The notes: generated from the sequence alone by a model not told the origin. Positions 1 through 10,018 are shown, numbered from the stretch's first letter. The stretch: 64,000 nt of DNA from Phycisphaerae bacterium (GCA_029260075.1 JAJDDY010000027.1:190086-254085); one strand, 5' to 3'. A program made the numbers and translations.

Positions 1-138
1 CTCAACCTCAAGATCGTGGATATTCCCCTGCATTACAAAGCGCGTGTATATGGCGAGACGAACATATCGAGGTTTAGGGATGGTTGGCGACTCGTGCGCA
101 TGTGTCTCCTCGCAGCCCGCAAAATGAAGTTCGTTTGA
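1..138 (+). CDS. GT2 family glycosyltransferase, C-terminal end (partial)
   Basis: The reading frame is open from the left edge to a TGA at 136-138 and gives the last 45 residues of a protein. The tail contains VDIPLHYKARVYGETNISRF followed by a basic Lys/Arg-rich end. The 'P-x-x-Y-x-x-R-x-x-G-x-(S/T)' pattern is typical of the C-terminus of dolichol-phosphate-mannose-synthase-like GT2 enzymes, which transfer sugar from a nucleotide donor to a polyprenyl phosphate or a nascent lipid-linked glycan. The catalytic N-terminal domain lies outside the window. A GT39-like membrane glycosyltransferase follows on the same strand 145 bases later, which suggests a shared role in envelope glycosylation. 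Family assignment is good; substrate is unknown. Confidence 0.75.
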   Translation, partial: LNLKIVDIPLHYKARVYGETNISRFRDGWRLVRMCLLAARKMKFV

Positions 139-283
139 CACCGACTTTCGCGCCGAACCGCAACCTACCTCGACGCTACCACCGCTTCTCAAATCCACGC
201 CGTCGATGTCCGATAAGCATGGCAGTGCTGCACCCACACATATGCTTCGCACGACAGGCAGCGCGTCGGCGCGGGATCAGAAC

Positions 284-2446
284 ATGACACGTAGTGCGAC
301 CCCATACCTTCCGATTCCCCTCGCTGCGCCGGGTCAATACGTCCAAGCACGACTCGCACGCTCAACGACCTCCGTTCGCACGGCCCGGATCGCGCTCATC
401 CTGATCACACTCGCCGTCGTTGCGGGGGCGATGCAATGGCGATGGTCCATCGCCTCGACAAAAACCTGGCAGTGTGACGAAATCCCCCTTCTCGTTCGGT
501 TTACTGGAGCGTGCGGATACGTCACCTGTGAAAGCGAAGCTCGGGAATTCACGCCGAGTTTCTATTCCTGGTATCGCGGGGCGTTGCGGGCCGTGCGTCC
601 GCCTCAGCAAGTGGCTGCCCTCCACACGACCACCAACTTCTGGGTCAACCTGACGACGCACCTGTTCGGGGTGACGCCGTTGGCTGCACGGGTTGTGCCC
701 TTGATGTGGTCTGCCATCGCAATCGTCATCGCTGCCTGGGCGGCGTGGCTTATCGTTAGAACTTGGTCAGCCGCCTGCGTGGCGGCCGTGCTGTGCGCCT
801 TGTCGCCACACGGTATTGCCTACGCTGCGGAAGCTCGGGGTTACGCGGAGGCCATGGCGCTGGCGCCGCTCTTGCTAATCACACTGGAACTCTATCGCCG
901 ACGTCCCGATCGCCGGTGGGTTGCGCTAATCGTGCTGGCGTGTGCCATACAAGCGGCACTAACTGTGTACACGATATGGGTCTATTGGGTATTTCCATTG
1001 CTATTGGCGGCGACGTGGATGCTCCCGCGTCGCGAGACGAACGCGGCGACGCGACGAACACTTCGAACGGTGCTCCTATTGATTCTCTGCGCAGTCTGTC
1101 TCGCCATGCTGATCTTCACGATTCAGCGCTGGGCACTCTTGCGCACGTCCGCTTCGCAAATGGGTATCGCCCTATCATCAGCCGCCGACGCATGGTGGTT
1201 CGTTACGGACGTAGCCACACACATCATGGTTCGACCCGTGGTGATGGTCGCGCTTATTCCGGTGGGCGTCTACGCATTGTGGATCAGCAAGGTGCGATGG
1301 TGGGCAGCGCCGCTCGCGGCGGGGATATTGCTACCGCTGGCAATGGCTTTAGCGAACGGGTCCGCTGGGTACGCACGTAACCTCGGCTACCTTGTCGTAC
1401 CCTGTGCCGCGTTGGCGGCATGCGGCGCAGATACGCTGTTTCGAGGCGCTTCGCGCCGAATGGCCGCACGCCCCGTGGGCATAGTGACGGCCACCGCCGC
1501 GCTCCTGCTAACGGTCTGGACGATCACTGACCTTCCGGCGCGCGCCCGCGCGATCTACATGCCCGACTGGGGGGACGGTGTCTCGATTGTCGACAGCGAA
1601 CCGGAGCGTATCGGTCCGCGTTGGTTCTGCCCATCACTGGCGAATCACTGGCAGATTGACTGGTACCGCAGCCGGCGCGACCTCGGCCGGTTCCTGAGCG
1701 TGCCGATTGGTGGCACTATCGAAGTCGTACTGGGTAGTCAGATCGGCGAGCGAGGCGGGAAGATCATCTACCAAGTCGATCCGTCCGACGGTTCGGTTCG
1801 ACAACTGCCCGTTCCCAAGTACATCGCACGGGAACCGATCGCAATGGCCCGATCGGGCGTCGACGTTCGGCGATGTCGTGCCATGCGCTTGGCAGTCGAT
1901 GAAGTCAGGGTACTACAACCCTATCAACCGATCTTCCTGCTCGTAACGACAACACAGTCTGCGGAAACGCTCAACCTAAGCCGGTTGCTCCGGCGAACCA
2001 ACGCAGATCGTGACGTGCTCGTGTTCAAATCCGTCGTCGTCGACGACCGGACCGTATGGTCGCTAATCGTACCGGCGGGCCGTGTGGGCGAAATTCGCCG
2101 AAGGGTTGAGACGCTCGCCGCCGGCCGGTCGAACACGTCGAACGCTCTAGTGGGTCGACGACTGTACAATCATGCCGAAGGTTCGCGCCCTATCGAAATG
2201 GGAACATCGTCAACGGATCGACGGCTGGAAGCCGGTTCCACAATTCTCCAACCGGCCGTGCTCGCACGTTCGCTCGACGATCAACCAGCGAATCACGATC
2301 CGTCAACACGAGAAATAGGCGACTCGCTCGACCCGGGCGAATTCGTACCCGAACCCCACGACGCGGCGAATCCCATCGGATTCCAAGCGTTCGTTTTGAC
2401 CCAGCGCGACACGAGCGCAAAAAGCGGGCCCGCCTCGACGGACTAA
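284..2446 (+). CDS. GT39/ArnT-like integral membrane glycosyltransferase
   Basis: A 720-residue membrane protein, likely a polyprenyl-phosphate-sugar-dependent glycosyltransferase. The first membrane segment (ARIALILITLAVVAGAMQW) is followed by a short periplasmic loop with a DE pair (WQCDEIPLLVRF), the usual catalytic acidic motif position in GT39/GT83 proteins. Further on, AYAAEARGYAEAMAL matches the family's 'E-x-R-x-Y' motif, and about eight more hydrophobic segments follow to around residue 400. The C-terminal ~300 residues are soluble. Start choice is uncertain: ATG at 284 has a weak GGGA upstream, while an in-frame ATG at 206 adds 26 Ser/Ala/Arg-rich residues and has no ribosome site. 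Residues encoded near 2201-2260 resemble the dispersed 140-bp repeat, so the tail may contain captured repeat DNA. The acceptor sugar or protein is not predictable. Confidence 0.8.
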   Translation: MTRSATPYLPIPLAAPGQYVQARLARSTTSVRTARIALILITLAVVAGAMQWRWSIASTKTWQCDEIPLLVRFTGACGYVTCESEAREFTPSFYSWYRGALRAVRPPQQVAALHTTTNFWVNLTTHLFGVTPLAARVVPLMWSAIAIVIAAWAAWLIVRTWSAACVAAVLCALSPHGIAYAAEARGYAEAMALAPLLLITLELYRRRPDRRWVALIVLACAIQAALTVYTIWVYWVFPLLLAATWMLPRRETNAATRRTLRTVLLLILCAVCLAMLIFTIQRWALLRTSASQMGIALSSAADAWWFVTDVATHIMVRPVVMVALIPVGVYALWISKVRWWAAPLAAGILLPLAMALANGSAGYARNLGYLVVPCAALAACGADTLFRGASRRMAARPVGIVTATAALLLTVWTITDLPARARAIYMPDWGDGVSIVDSEPERIGPRWFCPSLANHWQIDWYRSRRDLGRFLSVPIGGTIEVVLGSQIGERGGKIIYQVDPSDGSVRQLPVPKYIAREPIAMARSGVDVRRCRAMRLAVDEVRVLQPYQPIFLLVTTTQSAETLNLSRLLRRTNADRDVLVFKSVVVDDRTVWSLIVPAGRVGEIRRRVETLAAGRSNTSNALVGRRLYNHAEGSRPIEMGTSSTDRRLEAGSTILQPAVLARSLDDQPANHDPSTREIGDSLDPGEFVPEPHDAANPIGFQAFVLTQRDTSAKSGPASTD
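2201..2260 (+). repeat. degenerate copy of the 140-bp repeat core inside a coding sequence
   Basis: The segment reads GGATCGACGGCTGGAAGCCG, then GTTCCACA and CCAACCGGCCGT. The intergenic repeat copies at 25501 and 31861 read GGATCACCGGCTGGAAGCCG, then GTGCCACA and CAACAGGCTGTT. In translation the coding copy gives DRRLEAGSTILQPAV, and the intergenic copies give DHRLEAGATLFQQAV in the same relative frame. The likeness is seen directly; insertion followed by in-frame retention is inference. Confidence 0.5.
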
Positions 2447-3198
2447 CCGCGAGACGGGCCAAGATTGTCGCTGCTGTCTGCAGCATCGTCTGCTGCCTAC
2501 AGCAGCGTACCTAAGCTAGATATCACATACCACCTCCGTTTCAAATCGGGTACTTCCGCCACACGAGAGGACAACCCTCGATACGGCGGCTTGTCCCACC
2601 CTGCGAACCGTCGCTCGCAGGAACATCAAGCACTCGGTGAAGCGACAAACACTCGCCACGACCCGCCCAATTTCGGGTCGCACCAAGACCGTGCTCCACA
2701 CCCTAAGTCTAGCGATCCGGAGATGGCTAGGTCAAGAAAAATCCGCGATGTTACCGCACCACATTCGGCCGCACAGATCGATACCTGCGATGCCCTGCCA
2801 AAGCGAGTGGGCATAGACCCGCCAAGCGGAGCGCTCGTCGGCGAACACCCACCACAATCTCACCGATAATATGCGGAGACCCAGCATTCCGGCGGCGACG
2901 CGGCGAGACGTGGCGACCGATAAGTTCAAAGAGCAGATATCGCGGACAGCACCCGAGAATCGTGGTGCGACGAGGTTCCTACGTCTCGTCCCGACACCCC
3001 CGCACAATTCCTTTGCCGCGCTCCATCCGACCCAAATGTGGAATCGTAGAGTCCCCGTCTTCGTCAATACGGCAAGTCGTTACGATCGGACCAGAGCACG
3101 CGATAGTTACCGCCCAACGCAGCACGTGTGACAACAGTTGATTGCGGATATACTCGTCGACGATCATTAAGGAAAATGCAGCAATCGGAGGCGTTCGA
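2447..3198. other. intergenic region without a supported gene
   Basis: About 750 bases separate the glycosyltransferase from the kinase. Several short frames exist on both strands, but none has a ribosome site, a recognisable domain or plausible composition. The stretch just downstream of 2460 is rich in CTGCTGTCTGCAGCA-like short palindromes. A TATACT at 3149-3154 could be the -10 of a kinase promoter, with only a weak GTGACA upstream at 15-bp spacing. Confidence 0.5.
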
Positions 3199-5607
3199 AT
3201 GGCTGGCTGTCCTGACAAATCTCAACTCGATCAATATGCGGCCGCCAGCCTGAGCGCTTCCGAGAGCGCCCAAGTTCAAACCCATATCGACGGCTGCGAC
3301 GCATGCCGCACTTCGTACGACCGAATGAAGGACACTTTGGCCGACATCGCTCCGGCTGCGAAGAGTCCGAGCAACGTCACCGTGTCGGTTGATGAATCGG
3401 CGCGATCGTCGCCCAGCGCTCGTGTCGCGGCCGCGTTGCCGAGCGTACCGGGATACAAAATCACCGGCGTGCTCGGTCAGGGCGGCATGGGAACGGTCTA
3501 TCGGGCAATACAAGACAAGCTGAACCGCGCGGTGGCACTGAAGGTGTTGCACGCGGTCGTCGCTACGGCCAGCCCAACTGCTGTGGCTCGGTTCCGGCGA
3601 GAGGCGTCGGCGGCGGCGCGTCTGCATCACACGAACATCATACCCATCTACGACTACGGCGAGTCACTCGACGGCTACTTCTATGCGATGGAGCTTATCG
3701 AGGGTCGCCCGCTGGATGTGCTCATCCAACGATTCGCAGAGCAAGACGCCGCCACGGCGTCGCCCGCGCGTCTTGCCGAACTGTTGCAATCGCAGACCGT
3801 CGAACTGTCCCGTGCGGAATTCCGAAGCGATGCATCGCATGGTCGTATGGAGCGCCAAGATACCGCCTCTGTCCCGTCGGTGGGTGGACGTGGTCGAATC
3901 TATTATCACCAAGTGGCGCGTTGGATCGCCGACGCCGCGGACGGCCTCGACTACGCTCACGGGCAGGGCATCATCCACCGCGACGTCAAACCGGCCAACC
4001 TGATTCTTTCCATCGACGGCCGAATCATGATTGCCGATTTCGGGCTCGCGAAGTCTGAGGCGGATGCATCCGTCACCAAGACGGGCACACTCATGGGCAC
4101 GCTTCGCTACATGAGCCCCGAGCAAGCGATGGCCAAGCGTGTCCGGTTGGATCATCGCACCGACATCTACTCGCTCGGCGCTACGATGTACGAACTGCTA
4201 TGTTTCCAGCCAGTGGTCGCAGGTGCGGACGAAAAAGAGATTCTCGGTGCGATCATTTCCCGTGATCCAATCGCCCCGAGGAAACATTCGCACCGAGTCC
4301 CGCAGGACCTGGACACGATCTGCCTGAAGTGCCTCGAGAAATCACCGGCCGCTCGCTACGCCACGGCCGGTGAGCTGGCCGACGACCTCCGGCGGTTTCT
4401 TGCTGGTCATGTCATTGCGGCCAAACCCCCGGGACCGATGCGCCGAATAGGAAAGTTCGCCAAGCGCCGGCGCGCCTTGTCCATTTCCATTGTATCCGCC
4501 GCTCTATTGGCTGCGAGTTCGTCCATCGTGGTGTGGGAGCGTGCCGCCCGGCGTGAAGCGGAATCGATTCAGCGGGTCGAAGCAGATCGTAGACGCGGTC
4601 AAGCGGTGCTCGCCCTCTATGAGAGTGGCATGTTCTTCGCATATGCCAACAAGTGGGAACCCGCGGCTACGGAATTCGCCCGAGCGCTGACACGTGATCC
4701 GAACCACGTTAAGACGCTATTAGGCGTCGCCTGGATGCACCTCCAACGCAACCGACTCGACCCGGAACAAGCCGGTACCGACGCACTCGAACGCACCGTT
4801 CAATTATGTGGTCGGGCACTAGAGGTGATGCCTGACGAAGTGTCGGCGCTGAATTATCGAGGCGTAGCGTTCAGGCGTCTGGGACGCCTTGACGAATCCA
4901 TTCTTGACCTGCACAGGGCCGCCGAGCTGGAGCCCAGCAGGTACGAAGTGTGGACAAATCTTGGTACGTCGTACGCGATCACCGGGGCGTTCGAGCAATC
5001 GTTGACATGCCTACGCGAGGGCGCGAGGCTAGCCGGACATGGTGACGACACGAAGGACGTCTACCACGCAGGTACCTGGCGCAACCTTGCCGTGCTCGAA
5101 GGCCACATGGGTCTACCCGAAGCGCTGGAGCACGTCGCGTATGCGATCGAGTGCGATCGAACAGACGTGCTCGCCTGGGTGACGCGAGCGCGAATCCAGT
5201 TGCAGCGCGGAACGGAAGACGGATTGGCGGACGCCGCTGACTGTGCGAGGGTGGCCGACCGACAGGCGAATCAACTTCACCCGCAGGCCAAGCGACTTCG
5301 TGCGCTCACGCACTTGAGTGAGGGACTGTTCGAGCAAGCCGCCAACCATGCCCGACTTGCCATCCAACTTGGCGACATGGCGACGATCAATCACCTAATC
5401 ATCGCAGTCGCGCGCGCCAGCCGCCACGACGCGGAAGCGGCCCGAGAGCAACTCGGGGCGGCCAAGTCCCAATGGCCCAACAATTTGCGCGAAGAGGGTG
5501 ACGCCTACGCTTCCATGAAATCCAACAAACTCTGGATCGATTCCGCGGCTGAACTGCTGGCGCTTCGACAGGAAGCGGAATCGCTACTCTCATCCCCGCG
5601 ACCGTGA
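3199..5607 (+). CDS. zinc-finger anti-sigma-like / Ser-Thr protein kinase / TPR fusion protein
   Basis: An 802-residue transmembrane signalling protein. Residues 1-45 form a putative zf-HC2 (anti-sigma-factor-type) zinc site with C4 and H29-x3-C33-x2-C36. The Hanks-type kinase domain covers about 84-402, with a glycine loop GQGGMGTVYRA, AVALKVL lysine, catalytic HRDVKPAN near 259, DFGLAK near 280 and GTLRYMSPEQ. A low-complexity insert of about 60 residues lies between the hinge and the alphaC-distal part. One membrane span (about 425-445) is followed by TPR repeats to the end, expected to be periplasmic. Start ATG 3199 is preceded by CGGAGG at 7-bp spacing; an upstream in-frame TTG at 3142 lacks this. 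In planctomycetes such kinases often accompany ECF sigma factors, but none is adjacent here. Its targets are unknown. Confidence 0.9.
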   Translation: MAGCPDKSQLDQYAAASLSASESAQVQTHIDGCDACRTSYDRMKDTLADIAPAAKSPSNVTVSVDESARSSPSARVAAALPSVPGYKITGVLGQGGMGTVYRAIQDKLNRAVALKVLHAVVATASPTAVARFRREASAAARLHHTNIIPIYDYGESLDGYFYAMELIEGRPLDVLIQRFAEQDAATASPARLAELLQSQTVELSRAEFRSDASHGRMERQDTASVPSVGGRGRIYYHQVARWIADAADGLDYAHGQGIIHRDVKPANLILSIDGRIMIADFGLAKSEADASVTKTGTLMGTLRYMSPEQAMAKRVRLDHRTDIYSLGATMYELLCFQPVVAGADEKEILGAIISRDPIAPRKHSHRVPQDLDTICLKCLEKSPAARYATAGELADDLRRFLAGHVIAAKPPGPMRRIGKFAKRRRALSISIVSAALLAASSSIVVWERAARREAESIQRVEADRRRGQAVLALYESGMFFAYANKWEPAATEFARALTRDPNHVKTLLGVAWMHLQRNRLDPEQAGTDALERTVQLCGRALEVMPDEVSALNYRGVAFRRLGRLDESILDLHRAAELEPSRYEVWTNLGTSYAITGAFEQSLTCLREGARLAGHGDDTKDVYHAGTWRNLAVLEGHMGLPEALEHVAYAIECDRTDVLAWVTRARIQLQRGTEDGLADAADCARVADRQANQLHPQAKRLRALTHLSEGLFEQAANHARLAIQLGDMATINHLIIAVARASRHDAEAAREQLGAAKSQWPNNLREEGDAYASMKSNKLWIDSAAELLALRQEAESLLSSPRP

Positions 5608-5659
5608 GGCGCGCGCCTGATTCCGGTCACTGGCAAACCTCCAAGAAGCAGAATTAGAC

Positions 5660-5688
5660 TTGTGTCGGCGACCGAATTCAAGTATCAT
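5660..5688 (+). promoter_or_regulatory. predicted sigma70-type promoter of the beta-helix gene
   Basis: TTGTGT, 17-bp spacer, then TATCAT (five of six matches to the -10 consensus), about 95 bases before the gene at 5782. The -35 element is weak. Confidence 0.4.
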
Positions 5689-5781
5689 CGTACGATCACC
5701 CAAGTCGTACGCGTGAACCCAAACAAGTGGGAAAGAGCTGCTTGACTCAGTCAATCGCCACCAGCACCGATACTGGAGCTC

Positions 5782-8700
5782 ATGATGCAAATCTCTTCAC
5801 GGAATTACCGTCTTCGGACTTATCGCTTGGGACGCCGGAACCCATCATGGCGTCATGTATCCCGGTGGATTCTCGCTGGCATGCTGTCTATCCAGCTCTG
5901 CGCCTCGGTCTCTGCGGCCACTATCTTCGTCGACGTGACAGCAACCGGACAAAACGACGGAACAAGCTGGGTCGATGCATTTCCGTGGCTGCAAGATGCC
6001 GTCACCGCAGCCGGCGCGACGGACGAAATCTGGGTTGCCAGTGGCACGTATAAACCTGACATCGTTTCGGGGGCTGCGTCGGGACTACGCGACGACAATT
6101 TCGTTTTGAAAAATAATGTCGGAATCTATGGCGGTTTCTTCGGTACCGAGACGCTACGCTCCCAGCGCGATCCGGTGACCAACGTCACGATTCTTAGTGG
6201 CGACCTCGCCGGAAACGACCTGCCCGGCTTTGTGAATCGAACTGATAACAGCTATCACGTGGCCATAGCACCGTTCAACACGACCACGGCGATCCTCGAC
6301 GGGTTTACGATTCGCGGTGGTCACGCCGATCTCCCGGGCTCTCAAGAAATTGGTGCCGGGTTGGAGATCCAAGCCGGTGCTCCGACCATAAGGAACATCC
6401 GCTTCGAAGATAACTTCGCACTCGCCGGCGGCGGCGGCGTGCGTTGCGACGGCACCACCGCCCAATTGACAGACTGCGTCTTCGACGGGAATTCCTCTGA
6501 CTTTGGTGCGGGCTCGTCGACCATTGGAGGGGCCCCTGTTTTTACGAGATGCGTTTATCAAAACAACGTTGCGACCACCGGGGGTGGTGCCGCAGACAAC
6601 GCCGGGGGAACTAGCCCAACCTATACGGACTGCACGTTTCGCGGAAATTCCGCAACGTTTTCCGGTGCGACGAACTTCTTCATGATCAATGTCGCCACGC
6701 TTACCGGATGCATCTTCGAGAACAACCAAAGCGCCAACGATAACTGCGGCGGCGCCATAGGTTTGTTTGATGGGGGCACGGCAAATGTCACTGGTTGCAC
6801 GTTTACGTCCAACACCGGCGCGGACGGCGGTGCCATATGTAGCGCTCGCACCACAGTCTTTAATTGCACGGATTCCGTATTCACGGGCAACGTTGCGACT
6901 GGCCTGAACGTCCCGGTCGGCGGCGCGGTAACCCTCTTCCAAGCCGGCGCGAGCGTGTTTGACGGCTGCACATTTGACGGCAACCATGCAGACTGGGATG
7001 CCGGGGCCATTGCGTGGGAGGATCTTTCTCCGCTGACGATTCGCGATTGCGTGTTCAATGCCAACACGTCCGACAACACCGGTGGCGCGATTCGGGGTTC
7101 TCTTGCGAGTCAGGCGGATGTCGTTACTTCAACGTTTACGGGCAACAGCGCTCTCTTTGGTGGTGCGGTTGGGGCAAACGGCACGACCGTTTCGATTGTC
7201 AACTGCTCCTTCGACGGCAACAATGCTGCGAACGACGGCGGCGCGCTGCAGCTTGGCAACGCCGCGAGCGCCAATGTGGTCAACAGCCGCATCTTCAATA
7301 ATGTGGCCCGGGGGGTTCACGCCCCCGGAGGTACACCGCCCTTTATTGGCGGAGGAATTCAGCTGCAAGATGCAGGAACCAACGTCACCGTGGTTAACTC
7401 AACGATCGCGGGGAACCGTATGCTGGGGACAGGTCCAACCGACGGTGGCGGCGGCATCGGCGCCAACGCCGGAACTTCCGTAACACTCACGAACTCCATC
7501 GTGTGGGACAATTTCGCGACGACATCATCGTCGACCGAAGACGAACAGGTTCATCTGGTCGGCGGCGCCACCGCTACCGTCGACTACTCCATTATCCAAG
7601 GATTTGCTACGCTCGGGGGTATGGGCAACTCGGCGAGCGACCCACTTTTTATCGATAGCGTATCGGGGAACTTGGAATTATTGCCCGGATCATCCGCGAT
7701 CGACATCGCCGACAGCACACCATTCCCTGCGGACACCTTCGACATCGACGGAGACGCAGATGTTCTGGAACTCATCCCCTGGGACGTTGCGGGCAATCCG
7801 CGATTCCTCGACGACTTGACGGCGGCCAACACCGGCCCCGGCGCCGTCACATTTCTTGATGCCGGCGCGTACGAATTCTTCACCGACTGCGACGACAACG
7901 GCGTACCCGATCCGTGTGATCTTAGTTGTTTGGCGCTCGCCGGCGCGTGCAATGCGGCCACGTGCGGGACAGAACCAGACTGTAACTCCAACGGCGTGAT
8001 CGATGCGTGCGAATTAGCTGCATGCCTCGCACCTCCAGCATGTGACGACTGCAACAGCAACGGTATTCTCGACGAATGTGACATCGCATCCGGTTTTTCG
8101 CTAGACGTCACAGTCGTTGATGGGATTCCAGACTCGTGCGTCACAGCCAATCCCTTGGGAGGAGATTGGGACGCCGATATTTGGAGCCTGGCCGGCCAGT
8201 TCCCGGACAACAACACCAGCGCCGCAGACTTGACCGTGACACTCGACAATACCTCCGTCTTCCTCAACTTGTCCGTCGAGGTGGATGCGTTGCGCCTGCT
8301 CAGCGGTGCCACACTGGACATCACACAAACAGCCACCGGCGATATGACCATCGCGGGAACCGGGAACCTTTCCAATTCCGGAAGCCTCCTCGTGGCCAAC
8401 GACAGAAACATCGATGTTTCCGGCGGAGAATTCCTGGTCGCAACCGGTGGCCGATACGAAACCTCAGTCGGGGCGGGCGTGCAGAACTGCCCCACTGCCG
8501 AGGTTTGCGCAAGTGTGGTTGCCGGTACAGTTAGGCTAACGGGCAGAGATTGCGACAACGCCATTGCCGGCGGCAGCGTCAGACTCGACCAGAACATGTC
8601 GATGACTGTGCTTGGCGATCTGATTATCGAAGGGTCGGTCGAGCGCAACTGCAATCCTTTCCCGCTCGCTCAGCGCGGGGTCACTCCGCCCACGAAATTC

Positions 8701-9894
8701 ATCCGGGGCGATTCAGCCCTACTTATCATCGACGGCGAACTACTCCTGTCCGGTGCTGGCCAGTTTTCCAGCGGACTGAACAGCCTTAGCGAGGGTACGG
8801 CTGCGACGGCGACGTCGGGGGTTCATCTCCGGGGCAACTTCAACAACCAAGGTGTATTCCCCAGTCTTTTCGACTGGACCAACGGTAGCTTGAGATTGGA
8901 AGGATCGAGCCCACAGGTGTTTGAAGTGGCCGGCCTTGATATCGGCCCGTCCCGTGACGCGTTCGGTACAACGTTGCCCACGCTATTCGATAATCAACCG
9001 CATTCGAACTTCTCAATCGGCGTGCTCGAAGTTGCGGCGAGTACTTCCGTCACCTTCGTCAATGAGAAAGTCAATACGGCGGGCGCCGGCGCGTGCCTCG
9101 AAGCCTTGTATGTCGACACACTCGTGCTCGAGGCGGGCGCGACGGTCACGATGGACGACGTCAACGTCTTCTACAACACACTCGTCGACAACGGAGCGAC
9201 CATCAATCTTTCAGGATGCGCTACGCTTCGTGCCGCATGTAGCGCACCAACGCCTGTCGCGGGCACACTCACGAAAAATCGATATCTGACAGTCACTGGT
9301 GGTGCGGCGTCTTTCGATACGGCCCTGCGCGTAACGTTCACCCAACTACCGCCTCCGTTCGACGCGCTTGATGGACTGAGCCTGTGGGTCGGACCGCCTG
9401 TTCTGGTGACTGAGAACAGTGGCAATGTCAATCCGATCGCCGGTTTTGATAGCTTCCTAGCCGCGTCACTTCAATGCGCACCGTTTTACGCCGACTGGAG
9501 CGCGATGGGGCCGGTCCATGTGTGGCACGAGGCCATCCGCCCCGGCGGATTATATGGTGTGCAAGCGATCGAAACGGGCTGTCTTACGACAGACAATAAC
9601 AATTTCTCGCCTTCCTTGCCTGTCGAAATGGCGCGCTGGGGCGACCTTGTGGCACCGTTCGACATTAACGCTGGGGCGTGGCCCGGTCCGGATAGCGTCG
9701 TGAGTCTGCCGTTTGACGTCGTGGCTATTCTTGAGAAATTCAGCAACGTCGCTTCTGCACCGACGAAGGCGCGGGCCGACTTGGAACCGGCCGTGCCGAA
9801 CCGCGTTATCGACGTAGCCGACACCAGTCGTGCGCTTGATGCGTTCAGCGGATCACCTTACCCCTTCGCCCCGCCGGTGATTAACTGCCCGTAG
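5782..9894 (+). CDS. large secreted right-handed beta-helix protein with DxNxNG repeats
   Basis: A 1370-residue exported protein. The N-terminus has a twin-Met start, a long basic region and a hydrophobic core ending SVSAA (cleavage near residue 48). It continues with TIFVDVTATGQNDGTSW, the typical opening of polymorphic-outer-membrane-protein-like beta-helix proteins. Residues ~60-650 repeat short turns such as 'GGGxxxxxxxxxxxxxxxxFxGN', consistent with a parallel beta helix. Around residues 700-775 lie three Cys/Asp units (DCDDNGVPDPCD, DCNSNGVIDACE, DCNSNGILDECD), which resemble calcium-binding thrombospondin-type-3 repeats. A further beta-rich region leads to a C-terminal domain ending YPFAPPVINCP. 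ATG 5782 or 5785 follows TGGAG. Probably surface-attached or secreted; adhesion or polysaccharide binding is plausible but unproven. Confidence 0.85.
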   Translation: MMQISSRNYRLRTYRLGRRNPSWRHVSRWILAGMLSIQLCASVSAATIFVDVTATGQNDGTSWVDAFPWLQDAVTAAGATDEIWVASGTYKPDIVSGAASGLRDDNFVLKNNVGIYGGFFGTETLRSQRDPVTNVTILSGDLAGNDLPGFVNRTDNSYHVAIAPFNTTTAILDGFTIRGGHADLPGSQEIGAGLEIQAGAPTIRNIRFEDNFALAGGGGVRCDGTTAQLTDCVFDGNSSDFGAGSSTIGGAPVFTRCVYQNNVATTGGGAADNAGGTSPTYTDCTFRGNSATFSGATNFFMINVATLTGCIFENNQSANDNCGGAIGLFDGGTANVTGCTFTSNTGADGGAICSARTTVFNCTDSVFTGNVATGLNVPVGGAVTLFQAGASVFDGCTFDGNHADWDAGAIAWEDLSPLTIRDCVFNANTSDNTGGAIRGSLASQADVVTSTFTGNSALFGGAVGANGTTVSIVNCSFDGNNAANDGGALQLGNAASANVVNSRIFNNVARGVHAPGGTPPFIGGGIQLQDAGTNVTVVNSTIAGNRMLGTGPTDGGGGIGANAGTSVTLTNSIVWDNFATTSSSTEDEQVHLVGGATATVDYSIIQGFATLGGMGNSASDPLFIDSVSGNLELLPGSSAIDIADSTPFPADTFDIDGDADVLELIPWDVAGNPRFLDDLTAANTGPGAVTFLDAGAYEFFTDCDDNGVPDPCDLSCLALAGACNAATCGTEPDCNSNGVIDACELAACLAPPACDDCNSNGILDECDIASGFSLDVTVVDGIPDSCVTANPLGGDWDADIWSLAGQFPDNNTSAADLTVTLDNTSVFLNLSVEVDALRLLSGATLDITQTATGDMTIAGTGNLSNSGSLLVANDRNIDVSGGEFLVATGGRYETSVGAGVQNCPTAEVCASVVAGTVRLTGRDCDNAIAGGSVRLDQNMSMTVLGDLIIEGSVERNCNPFPLAQRGVTPPTKFIRGDSALLIIDGELLLSGAGQFSSGLNSLSEGTAATATSGVHLRGNFNNQGVFPSLFDWTNGSLRLEGSSPQVFEVAGLDIGPSRDAFGTTLPTLFDNQPHSNFSIGVLEVAASTSVTFVNEKVNTAGAGACLEALYVDTLVLEAGATVTMDDVNVFYNTLVDNGATINLSGCATLRAACSAPTPVAGTLTKNRYLTVTGGAASFDTALRVTFTQLPPPFDALDGLSLWVGPPVLVTENSGNVNPIAGFDSFLAASLQCAPFYADWSAMGPVHVWHEAIRPGGLYGVQAIETGCLTTDNNNFSPSLPVEMARWGDLVAPFDINAGAWPGPDSVVSLPFDVVAILEKFSNVASAPTKARADLEPAVPNRVIDVADTSRALDAFSGSPYPFAPPVINCP

Positions 9895-10018
9895 TCGCAC
9901 GCGGACGCGCCAGCATTAGGCGTAAGGGAACTTGCCGTCGCTGCTGGCTCGGAACAACGACAGAGAGCCGTCCGTATGCAGCCTCAGTGATCCGCCACAC
10001 ATCGAAGGATGCGTATCC

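Noticed and set aside
2465-3067. Frames of 134 (plus) and 111 (minus) codons in the gap before the kinase
   Set aside because: No ribosome site, no hydrophobic or domain pattern; they overlap each other.
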